NCBI GenBank assembly: GCA_018239845.1
Contig: JAFEGO010000080.1
Span: 1 to 59,691, forward strand
DNA: 59,691 nt
Direction: 5' to 3'
Origin: Verrucomicrobiota bacterium
GTDB lineage: Bacteria; Verrucomicrobiota; Verrucomicrobiia; Opitutales; Opitutaceae
Made by a program: the position numbers and the translations under genes
Shown here: one piece after another, positions 1 to 7,146 of the stretch
Position numbering within the stretch: position 1 is the stretch's first letter
Layout of the letters: each line of letters starts with the position of its first letter
The notes under the pieces: generated by a model
What the model saw: only the letters and a program-made list of their open reading frames with translations
The model's database searches: none
What the model was told of the DNA's origin: nothing

Positions 1-695
1 AGGAACCATTCGCTCGGCTCGGCGTCGGGCGAGAACTCGGCGCAGGTCTCGGCGAGCTTGGCGCGGAGGTTTTCGCGGGCCCGGGCGATGCGGCTCTTGA
101 CGGTGCCGACATTGATGCCGAGGGCGGTGGCGATCTCCTCGTAGGAGCGGTTGAGGGCGTTGCGCAGGACGAGGATCTCACGGTGGCGGGAGTCGAGCTG
201 GGCGAGGCAGGTCTCGACGAGACCGGAGAACTCGCTGACGGCGGTCTCCTGCGCGGGATCCTGCGCGGAGTCGGCGATCAGGTCGGCGAAGGTGGACTCG
301 CTTTCCTGCGTCAGCTGGTGGTCGAGGGAGAGCGCATCCTGGCGGTGGCGGCGGTGGAAGTACCAGTAGCGGTTGCGGGCCAGATTCACCGCGATGCGGT
401 AGAGCCAGGTGGCGAGCGAGGAATCGCCGCGGAAGTTCACCAAGCCGCGGTAGGCGCGGATAAAGGTGTCCTGCGTGATCTCCTCGGCATCGGTGCGGTC
501 GTGGAGGAAGCCGAGCGTGATGCTGTAGATCTTGCTCCGGTAGCGCTCCATGATCTCGACGAAGGCGGGCTCCTCGCCCTCCTTGAAGCGGCGGACCAGT
601 TCGGAGTCATGGGCGGCCTCGTTCGCGGCGTTGGGACTCTGGCGATACGTGCGGGCGGTGGCGGCGGACGTCGGGGAGGAGGATTGCTTTTGCAT
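1..695 (-). CDS. ECF-type RNA polymerase sigma factor (C-terminus cut off by window edge)
   Basis: Directs RNA polymerase to a dedicated promoter set. 231 codons are visible from an ATG at 695 down to the window edge, with no stop reached. Region 2 is clear at about residues 50-115, with TDAEEITQDTFIRAYRGL and the promoter-melting stretch ATWLYRIAVNLARN. Region 4 follows at about residues 165-215, with a helix-turn-helix SYEEIATALGINVGTVKSRI. No region 1.1 or 3 is visible, as expected for the ECF/SigW-RpoE class. The N-terminus is a Ser/Thr/Ala-rich extension. No anti-sigma gene is visible because its usual downstream position lies outside the window. The spacer before the start has AT-rich sequence near 780-815 that could hold its promoter, but no clear -35/-10 was assigned. 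Confidence 0.93.
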   Translation of the reverse strand, partial: MQKQSSSPTSAATARTYRQSPNAANEAAHDSELVRRFKEGEEPAFVEIMERYRSKIYSITLGFLHDRTDAEEITQDTFIRAYRGLVNFRGDSSLATWLYRIAVNLARNRYWYFHRRHRQDALSLDHQLTQESESTFADLIADSAQDPAQETAVSEFSGLVETCLAQLDSRHREILVLRNALNRSYEEIATALGINVGTVKSRIARARENLRAKLAETCAEFSPDAEPSEWF

Positions 696-849
696 CGGAG
701 GAGTGGGTTTGGGTTGAAGGTTGCTGAACGTGCCAACTCTCTTACCTAGCTCCGTGCCACCGCGTGCCAGAGTGATGTAAGTTGTTTTATCCAAATATTT
801 AGAAAATCACGCCCAGCCTACCCCTGATATTTGGTCAGCGAGATTTCGT

Positions 850-901
850 GCAAAGTGCAAGATGACCCTCCGAAGGGTCGGGCAAAGTGCGCGGCGACCC
901 T
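850..901. repeat. Two tandem copies of a 20-nt bipartite unit with hairpin, in the sigma factor/IMPase spacer
   Basis: GCAAAGTGC-N5-GACCCT occurs at 850-869 and again at 882-901, a 32-nt period. The first GACCCT (864-869) also forms a perfect 6-bp hairpin with AGGGTC (874-879). The rest of the 696-969 spacer shows no supportable gene. It is probably the same kind of structured spacer repeat seen elsewhere in the window. Confidence 0.6.
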
Positions 902-969
902 ACGGGGAACAGGCGGATAGCGCGGAATTGCCACTGGAATTCCGCGCCGCGCTCCGCAAACCTCCGTCT

Positions 970-1956
970 ATGAATGCCGCCCAGCTTGAGCGCGCCCGTA
1001 AACTCCTCTGTGCCCTGCAGGACACGATTCGCGACACCCTCATCGCCGCGCGGGCGCGCGGGGCGCACCGCTTCGACCGGGTCGCGGCGGTGACGGCGGC
1101 TGACACGATCTACGAGGTGGACCGTATCTCCGAGGCGGCGATCATGGCCTGGTTTGAGGCCCATTGGCCGCGCGCCTGGCCGGTCGAGCTCGTGATGGAG
1201 GGCATCGCCGACGGTGAGACCGTGACGTTTCCGAAAAACACCCCCGTGGAGCGAACGCTCTACAAGTGCATCCTCGATCCCATCGACGGCACGCGAAACC
1301 TGATGAGCGACAAGCGCAGTGCCTGGGCCCTCGCCGGACTCGCACCGCAGCGCGGGGCGAAAAACACCCTCACCGATATCACCGTCGCCGCGATGACCGA
1401 ACTCGGCACGAGCAAGATGGTGCGCAGCGACCAGCTCAGCGCCATCCGCGGGCGCGGCCTCACCGCGCGCTCCCTCGACCTCCGCACCCGCCGCTGGACG
1501 AAGCTCAACCTGCGGCCCTCGCGGGCGGATAACTTTGAGCATGGCTTTGCGTCGCTCGTGCGGTTTTTCCCCGAAGGCAAGGCCCTGCTCGCCACCGTCG
1601 AGGAAGCGCTGTGGCGCGAACTCGGCGCGAAGGAGGTCTTCGACGATCAGTACCTCTCCACCGGCGGGCAGATCTACGAACTCATCGCCGGCCACGACCG
1701 CATGCTCGGCGATTTGCGTCCCCTCGCGCACGCCAAGCTCGGCCTGCGCTCCTCGCTCTGCTGCCACCCCTACGACATCTGTGTGGAACTGATCCTGCGC
1801 GAGGCCGGGGGCATCATCGAGGCGCCCGCGGGCGGACCGCTCCGCGCGCCGCTCGACACCACGACGCCGGTCGCCTGGATGGGCTACGCCAATCCTCAGC
1901 TGGCCCGTAAGGTGCGCCCCGTGCTGCGCCGCCTGATTACTCAGCATCTGCGCTGA
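970..1956 (+). CDS. Inositol monophosphatase family protein
   Basis: Putative metal-dependent sugar-phosphate or inositol-phosphate phosphatase of 328 aa. The family metal site is visible: YEVDRISE near residues 48-55 and DPIDGTRNL at 103-111. The C-terminal HPYDICVELILREAGG replaces the usual WDxAAG motif but keeps the Asp. The ATG at 970 was chosen because the upstream in-frame extension back to 862 runs through the structured repeat at 850-901 and has no family resemblance. It lies 51 bp before araB on the same strand, so it may belong to the sugar block, but the substrate cannot be read from sequence. The insert at about residues 125-190 is longer than in classical SuhB proteins. Confidence 0.82.
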   Translation: MNAAQLERARKLLCALQDTIRDTLIAARARGAHRFDRVAAVTAADTIYEVDRISEAAIMAWFEAHWPRAWPVELVMEGIADGETVTFPKNTPVERTLYKCILDPIDGTRNLMSDKRSAWALAGLAPQRGAKNTLTDITVAAMTELGTSKMVRSDQLSAIRGRGLTARSLDLRTRRWTKLNLRPSRADNFEHGFASLVRFFPEGKALLATVEEALWRELGAKEVFDDQYLSTGGQIYELIAGHDRMLGDLRPLAHAKLGLRSSLCCHPYDICVELILREAGGIIEAPAGGPLRAPLDTTTPVAWMGYANPQLARKVRPVLRRLITQHLR

Positions 1957-1964
1957 ACGCGGCC

Positions 1965-1994
1965 TTTACTCGCGCGCACCGGCCCGCGTAGGTT
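1965..1994 (+). promoter_or_regulatory. Candidate promoter of araB
   Basis: TTTACT (1965-1970) and TAGGTT (1989-1994) are separated by 18 nt. Initiation would fall only a few bases before the ATG at 2008, giving a very short leader. Prediction from pattern only. Confidence 0.35.
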
Positions 1995-2007
1995 GCGGGT
2001 CCCCTTT

Positions 2008-3678
2008 ATGGCTCCCGCCTTCACCCTCGGTCTGGACTACGGTACAAACTCGGTGCGCTGCCTCGTGGTGCGCTGTGCCGACGGCAAAGAATTCGGCTCC
2101 GCCGTCGTCAACTACCCCAGCGGCCAGCAGGGCGTGCTGCTCGACCCGAAGCACCACCACCTCGCACGCCAGCATCCCGGCGACTACCTCGTCGGCCTCG
2201 AAAAAAGCGTGAAGGCCGCGCTCGCCCAGGCGCGCAAGCAGAAGGGCTTTGACGCCGCGCGCGTCATCGGCCTCGGCGTTGATACCACCGGCTCCAGCCC
2301 GATCCCGGTCGATGCGAAAAACGTCCCGCTCGCCCTCGCGAAGAAGTGGAAAAACAACCTCCACGCCCAGTGCTGGCTCTGGAAGGACCACACCAGCTGG
2401 CGCGAGGCCGCCGAGATCACCGCACTGGCCGCGCAGCACCGCCCGCAGTACATCGCGAAGTGCGGCAACACCTACTCCTCCGAGTGGTTCTGGTCGAAGA
2501 TCCTGCACTGCCGGCGCGTGGCGCCCGCGGTCTTCGACGCGGCTTATTCCTGGGTTGAACTGGCCGACTGGATACCGTCCGTGCTCGCGGGCGTCACCGA
2601 TCCCGTGCAGATCAAGCGCGGGGTGTGCATGGCCGGGCACAAGGCGCTCTACTGCGCCGAGTGGGGCGGGCTGCCCGACAAGGAGTTCCTCGCGCTCCTC
2701 GACCCGAAGCTCCCCGCGCTGCGCGACCGGCTCTACACCCAAGCGTACGATGCCACCGCCGCCGCGGGCACGCTCAGCCCCGTGTGGGCGCAGAAGCTCG
2801 GCCTGCCGCCCGGCATCCCGATCGCGATCGGCGAGATGGACGTGCACTACGGCGCCATCGGCAGCGGTGTCCGCGAAGGCACGCTCGTCAAGGTCATCGG
2901 CACCTCCACCTGCGACTGCGGCGTGGTCTCCGCGGAGAAGACCGTGCCCGACATCCCCGGCATCTGCGGCATCGTGAAGGGCGCGATCCTCCCCGGCTAC
3001 TACGGCCTCGAGGCGGGCCAGTCCGCCGTTGGCGATATCTTCAAGTGGTGGGTCGAGGGCGTCTGCCGCGGCGATGCCGCCCGCCACGCCGAGCTCACAC
3101 GCGAGGCTGCGAAACTGAAACCCGGCGCGAGCGGCCTCGTGGCCCTCGATTGGAACAACGGCAACCGCACCATCCTCGTCGACCCGATGCTCTCCGGTCT
3201 CTTGGTCGGCCAGACGCTGCATACGACGCAGGCGGAGATTTACCGGGCATTGATCGAGGCCACGGCCTTCGGCGCGCGCGCGATCATCGAGCGTTTCCGC
3301 GAGTACGGCGTGCCGATCGACCGCGTGGTTTGCGCGGGCGGTATCGCGGAGAAAAATCCCATGCTCATGCAGATCTACGCCGACGTCACGGGCTGCACGA
3401 TGCTCGTGGCCGGATCCTCGCAGGCCTGCGCCCTCGGCTCCGCCGTCTCGGCCGCGGTGCTCGCCGGCGCGCACGCGAGCTTCCCCGCCGCGCAGGCGAA
3501 GATGACCACGCTGAAGAAGGTCAGCTACCGCCCCCGCGCCGCGCAGCAAAAGGCCTACAACCAGCTCTACGCCCTCTACCGCCAGTGCCACGACGCCTTC
3601 GGCGGCGTGAACAAGTCCGCCGACCTCTCGCGCGTGATGAAAGACCTCCTCGCCCTTAAGGAAGCCCAGCAAAACTGA
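2008..3678 (+). CDS. araB: Ribulokinase
   Basis: Phosphorylates L-ribulose to L-ribulose-5-phosphate, the second step of L-arabinose catabolism in the cytoplasm. 556 aa, close to the usual 545-570. FGGY-kinase signatures are present: N-terminal ATP-site motif GLDYGTNSVR, GVDTTGSSPIPVD, the substrate-loop region GEMDVHYGAIG, and the C-terminal FGARAIIERFREYG and GGIAEKNPMLMQIYADVTG. The ATG at 2008 is preferred over an in-frame TTG at 1993, which gives only five extra residues. It heads an araB-araA-araD order on one strand. A palindromic repeat, not a regulator gene, fills the gap to araA. No AraC-type regulator is present in the window. Confidence 0.95.
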   Translation: MAPAFTLGLDYGTNSVRCLVVRCADGKEFGSAVVNYPSGQQGVLLDPKHHHLARQHPGDYLVGLEKSVKAALAQARKQKGFDAARVIGLGVDTTGSSPIPVDAKNVPLALAKKWKNNLHAQCWLWKDHTSWREAAEITALAAQHRPQYIAKCGNTYSSEWFWSKILHCRRVAPAVFDAAYSWVELADWIPSVLAGVTDPVQIKRGVCMAGHKALYCAEWGGLPDKEFLALLDPKLPALRDRLYTQAYDATAAAGTLSPVWAQKLGLPPGIPIAIGEMDVHYGAIGSGVREGTLVKVIGTSTCDCGVVSAEKTVPDIPGICGIVKGAILPGYYGLEAGQSAVGDIFKWWVEGVCRGDAARHAELTREAAKLKPGASGLVALDWNNGNRTILVDPMLSGLLVGQTLHTTQAEIYRALIEATAFGARAIIERFREYGVPIDRVVCAGGIAEKNPMLMQIYADVTGCTMLVAGSSQACALGSAVSAAVLAGAHASFPAAQAKMTTLKKVSYRPRAAQQKAYNQLYALYRQCHDAFGGVNKSADLSRVMKDLLALKEAQQN

Positions 3679-3692
3679 CGCACTGATTTTTG

Positions 3693-3760
3693 CCCAAGGA
3701 ACACACGGAAGACACGGAAAATGAAATTCTGAATTCCGTGTCTTCCGTGTGTTCCGTGGG
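3693..3760. repeat. Inverted repeat of phased CACGGAA units between araB and araA
   Basis: Arms of 27 nt (3693-3719 and 3734-3760) are complementary with one mismatch and enclose a 14-nt loop. Each arm contains three CACGGAA-type heptamers about 9 nt apart. A near copy with a similar 14-nt loop lies at 14950-15019. RNA from either strand would fold into a long hairpin. It could act as an attenuator or mRNA stabiliser between araB and araA, but no function is proven. Confidence 0.85.
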
Positions 3761-3790
3761 CCACTCCTCTTCTTCCATTCTCCATCCCTC

Positions 3791-5299
3791 ATGAAACTCC
3801 TCGCCACCCCTGAAATCTGGTTCGTCTGCGGTTCGCAGCATCTCTACGGCCCCGGCCCGCTGCAGCAGGTCGCCGACAACGCCCGGACCGTCGCCGAGGC
3901 GCTCGCCGCGTCGAAAAAGCTTCCGCTGAAGACCGTCTTCAAGGCGCTGCTCACCACGCCCGACGAGATCACCAACGTCATGCTCGCGGCCAATGCCGAC
4001 GCCAACTGCGCGGGCCTCATCCTGTGGATGCACACCTTCTCGCCGTCCAAGATGTGGGTGCGCGGCCTCGGGGCGCTGAAGAAGCCGTTCGTTCATCTGC
4101 ACACCCAGTTCAACCGCGACCTGCCGTGGAGCACGATCGACATGGATTTCATGAACCTCAACCAGGCGGCGCACGGCGACCGCGAGGCGGGGTTCATCCA
4201 CACGCGCATGCGCCTCGCGCGCAAGGTTGTCGTCGGCCACTGGTCCGACCCCGAAGTGCACGACCGCCTCGGTGCGTGGATGCGCGCGGCGCGCGCTTGG
4301 CACGACTGGCAGGGCGCGAAGTTCGCGCGCTTCGGCGACAACATGCGCCAGGTCGCCGTCACCGAGGGCGACAAGGTGTCCGCCGAGATGAAATTTGGTT
4401 TCTCCACCAACGGCTACGGCATCGGCGATCTCGTCGCCAAAGTGTCCGCCGTTAAGGACGGCGACATTGCCGCGCTCTGCGCCACGTATGAGAAAGAGTA
4501 CAAGGTAGCGCCTGCGCTGAAGAAGGGCGGGGCGCGTCACGACGAGCTGCGTTACAGCGCGCGGCTCGAGCTCGGCATGAGCGCGTTTCTCGATGAGGGC
4601 GGTTTCAAGGGCTTCACTGACACGTTCGAGGACCTGCACGGCCTGCGCCAGCTGCCGGGTCTCGCCACGCAGCGTCTGATGGCGGCCGGCTATGGCTTCG
4701 GCGCTGAAGGCGACTGGAAGACCGCGGCACTCCTCCGCGCGATGAAGGTGATGGGCGAGGGCCTCGACGGCGGCACGTCGTTCATGGAGGACTACACGTA
4801 CCACCTGTCGCCGAAGGGCCACCAGGTGCTCGGCTCGCACATGCTGGAAATCTGCCCGACCATCGCGCTCGGCAAACCCTCCGTAGAAATCCATCCGCTC
4901 GGCATCGGTGGCAAGGAGGACCCGGTGCGCCTCGTGTTCGACGCGCCGGCCGGCGCCGCGCTCAATGCCTCGCTGATCGACCTCGGCAACCGTTTCCGGC
5001 TCATCGTGAACGAAGTCAAGGCGGTGAAGACGCCGAAGTTCCCCAAGCTCCCGGTCGCCCGCGCGGTGTGGGAGTGCCAGCCCGATTTCAAGACCGCGTG
5101 CGCCGCGTGGATCCACGCTGGCGGCGCGCATCACACCGGCTACAGCTACGCGGTCACGACCGAGATGCTGGAGGATTTTTCGACCATCGCCGGCATCGAG
5201 CTCGCGCTGATCAACGCCGACACGCGCCTCAGCGAGTTCAAGCAGACCCTGCGCAACAACGAGGTATACTATCACCTCGCCTATGGCATTCGCGCCTGA
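3791..5299 (+). CDS. araA: L-arabinose isomerase
   Basis: Converts L-arabinose to L-ribulose, the first step of the pathway. 502 aa, almost exactly the E. coli length (500). The manganese/catalytic residues fall at equivalent positions: Glu306 (GAEGDW), Glu333 (SFMEDYTYH), His350 (LGSHMLE) and the paired His447/448 (GGAHHTGYS). The N-terminus [17 protein letters not shown] is typical. The ATG at 3791 gives this N-terminus, and the upstream in-frame extension enters the spacer repeat. It follows araB by 112 bp and precedes araD by 19 bp, so it is likely co-transcribed. Confidence 0.97.
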   Translation: MKLLATPEIWFVCGSQHLYGPGPLQQVADNARTVAEALAASKKLPLKTVFKALLTTPDEITNVMLAANADANCAGLILWMHTFSPSKMWVRGLGALKKPFVHLHTQFNRDLPWSTIDMDFMNLNQAAHGDREAGFIHTRMRLARKVVVGHWSDPEVHDRLGAWMRAARAWHDWQGAKFARFGDNMRQVAVTEGDKVSAEMKFGFSTNGYGIGDLVAKVSAVKDGDIAALCATYEKEYKVAPALKKGGARHDELRYSARLELGMSAFLDEGGFKGFTDTFEDLHGLRQLPGLATQRLMAAGYGFGAEGDWKTAALLRAMKVMGEGLDGGTSFMEDYTYHLSPKGHQVLGSHMLEICPTIALGKPSVEIHPLGIGGKEDPVRLVFDAPAGAALNASLIDLGNRFRLIVNEVKAVKTPKFPKLPVARAVWECQPDFKTACAAWIHAGGAHHTGYSYAVTTEMLEDFSTIAGIELALINADTRLSEFKQTLRNNEVYYHLAYGIRA

Positions 5300-5318
5300 G
5301 TAATTACGCGCGCCCACC

Positions 5319-6014
5319 ATGCTCACCGAACTCAAGCGCGAGGCCTACGAGGCGAATATCGCCCTGCCGAAGCAGGGGCTCATCAACCTGACCTTCGGCA
5401 ATGCCAGCGCCATCGACCGCGCGCGCGGCATCTTTGCGATCAAGCCCAGCGGCGTGGACTACGCCGACCTCCGCCCGATCGACATGGTGCTCGTCGATCT
5501 CGACGGCAAAATCGTCGAGGGGAAGCTCAAGCCTTCCTCCGACACGCCGACGCACCGCCGCCTCTACCTCGGTTTCTCCTCCGTCGGCGGCGTGGTGCAC
5601 ACGCACAGCTCGTGCGCCACGGCCTTCGCGCAGGCGGGCCGCGCGATCCCGTGCTTCGGCACGACGCACGCGGACTATTTCGACGGCGAGGTGCCTGTGA
5701 CGCGCAAGATGACGCCGAAGGAAATCGCCGGCGCCTACGAGTGGGAAACGGGCAATGTCATCCTCGAGCGTTTTAAGAAACTCGATCCGCTCGACCGCCC
5801 CGCCGTACTGGTGAACCGGCACGGCCCCTTCACCTGGAACGCCACGCTCGCCAAGGCCGTCGAGGTCGCCGTCGCGCTCGAGTGTTGCGCGCACATGGCG
5901 CTGATGACCCTGCAACTCGCGCCGAAGCTCACGTCCATCGAGCCCGAGCTGCTGGCGAAGCACTTCAAGCGCAAGCACGGCCCCGGTGCGTATTACGGGC
6001 AGGCGAAAAAGTAG
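5319..6014 (+). CDS. araD: L-ribulose-5-phosphate 4-epimerase
   Basis: Converts L-ribulose-5-phosphate to D-xylulose-5-phosphate, feeding the pentose phosphate pathway. 231 aa, the same length as E. coli AraD. The class II aldolase fold is recognisable: FGNASAID and KPSGVDYADL near the phosphate site, then the zinc ligands His94 and His96 in VVHTHSS and His168 in NRHGPFTWN. It lies 19 bp after araA. Its TAG stop (6012-6014) lies inside the left end of the spacer repeat that begins at 6011. Because the family length is intact, the repeat does not appear to have truncated the enzyme. Confidence 0.96.
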   Translation: MLTELKREAYEANIALPKQGLINLTFGNASAIDRARGIFAIKPSGVDYADLRPIDMVLVDLDGKIVEGKLKPSSDTPTHRRLYLGFSSVGGVVHTHSSCATAFAQAGRAIPCFGTTHADYFDGEVPVTRKMTPKEIAGAYEWETGNVILERFKKLDPLDRPAVLVNRHGPFTWNATLAKAVEVAVALECCAHMALMTLQLAPKLTSIEPELLAKHFKRKHGPGAYYGQAKK

Positions 6015-6066
6015 CGTCCCGCTAAGCGGGACCGTCTTTCCATTGCAGGCGGGACGCCTGCGCTAC
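6011..6066. repeat. GC-rich three-stem (cloverleaf-like) palindromic element
   Basis: An outer stem GTAGCG (6011-6016) pairs with CGCTAC (6061-6066). Inside are two hairpins: GTCCCGC-taa-GCGGGAC (6016-6032) and GCAGGCG-gga-CGCCTGC (6045-6061). It overlaps the araD stop codon. It has the same plan as the element at 28338-28397. It could serve as a terminator or REP-like element. Confidence 0.75.
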
Positions 6067-6099
6067 CTCAAACCTTCAGCAAAGTTTCCATATCCCAGC

Positions 6100-7026
6100 A
6101 TGAACTACATCGGCGTTGATATCGGCGGGACGAAATGCGCGATCGGCATCCCCGAGGGCGATGGCGTGCGCGAGGTCGTGCGCTTTGCCACGACGGACGT
6201 GCACGGCACGCTTGAGCGGTTTTACGCGGAGATCGCCAAACTCAAGCCGACGGCCGATACCGTCTTTGGCGTCTCCTGCGGCGGGCCGCTCGATTCGAAG
6301 CGCGGGCTTATCCTGTCGCCGCCGAATCTCCCCGGCTGGGACCGCATCGCGATCTGCGCGGAGCTGACGAAGCGTTTCGGCGGCCGGGCGTTTCTGATGA
6401 ACGACGCCAACGCTTGCGCGCTGGCCGAGTGGCAGTTTGGCGCGGGGCGCGGCTGCCAGAGCATGATGTTTCTCACCATGGGCACCGGCATGGGCAGCGG
6501 CCTGATCCTCGACGGCCGGCTCTATGAGGGTGTCACCGGCAATGCCGGGGAGGTCGGGCACATGCGCATGGCGGCCGATGGCCCCGTAGGCTACAACAAG
6601 GCGGGCTCCTTCGAGGGCTTTTGCTCCGGCGGTGGCATCGCGCAGATCGCGAAGCAACGTGTCGCGGCCCATGCTGGCGCGAGCGCGCTGAAAAAAATCC
6701 CGCTGGAAAAACTCACCACACGTGACGTCGGCCTCGCGGCCGAGGCTGGCGATGCGCTCGCGCTCGATATCTGGCGCGAGACGGGCGAGCGGCTGGGGGA
6801 GGCTCTCGCGCTCTTCATCGACGTGCTCAACCCCGAGCGCATCGTGATCGGCAGCATTTACCAGCGCTGCGAGAAATTCCTCGCGCCCGCGATGCAGGCG
6901 GTGATCGCGCGCGAGGCGCTGCCCGACAGCGCGCGCGACTGCGCGGTCGTGCCCGCCCAGCTCGGCGACGAGCTCGGCAGTTGCGCGGCGGTGGCGATCG
7001 CGCGGTACAAGGCCGCTACTAGCTGA
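6100..7026 (+). CDS. ROK family sugar kinase
   Basis: Predicted cytoplasmic ATP-dependent hexose or amino-hexose kinase, 308 aa. The phosphate-binding motif VDIGGTK is at residues 5-11, the catalytic-region motif MNDANACALAEW starts at residue 100 and GNAGEVGHM includes His154. No N-terminal DNA-binding domain is present, so it is a kinase and not a NagC/Mlc-like repressor. The usual ROK zinc motif CxCGxxGCxE is absent; this region reads KAGSFEGFCSGGG instead, a variant compatible with a zinc-free ROK subgroup. It is downstream of araD across the 6011-6066 repeat. Its substrate is unknown. The ATG at 6100 starts directly on the first beta strand. Confidence 0.85.
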   Translation: MNYIGVDIGGTKCAIGIPEGDGVREVVRFATTDVHGTLERFYAEIAKLKPTADTVFGVSCGGPLDSKRGLILSPPNLPGWDRIAICAELTKRFGGRAFLMNDANACALAEWQFGAGRGCQSMMFLTMGTGMGSGLILDGRLYEGVTGNAGEVGHMRMAADGPVGYNKAGSFEGFCSGGGIAQIAKQRVAAHAGASALKKIPLEKLTTRDVGLAAEAGDALALDIWRETGERLGEALALFIDVLNPERIVIGSIYQRCEKFLAPAMQAVIAREALPDSARDCAVVPAQLGDELGSCAAVAIARYKAATS

Positions 7027-7031
7027 TTATT

Positions 7032-7045
7032 CCGAAATAATTCGG
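7032..7045. promoter_or_regulatory. Small inverted repeat upstream of the lyase gene
   Basis: CCGAA-ATAA-TTCGG lies just after the ROK kinase stop and about 100 bp before the heparinase-like gene. It could be an operator or part of a weak terminator. The arms are short, so it may be chance. Confidence 0.3.
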
Positions 7046-7146
7046 TTCGGGCGCCGCTTTTGGCGATGACAGCGCGCGGCATGCGCCTAGCTTACGCGGA
7101 GGTCCGCGCCGCCGTCCCGCCGGTGCGAAATTTCAGGAAAAACACC

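Noticed and set aside
3693..3760. CRISPR array or direct repeat array
   Set aside because: The units form one inverted repeat with a single short loop, with no regular spacers, and no cas genes are present.
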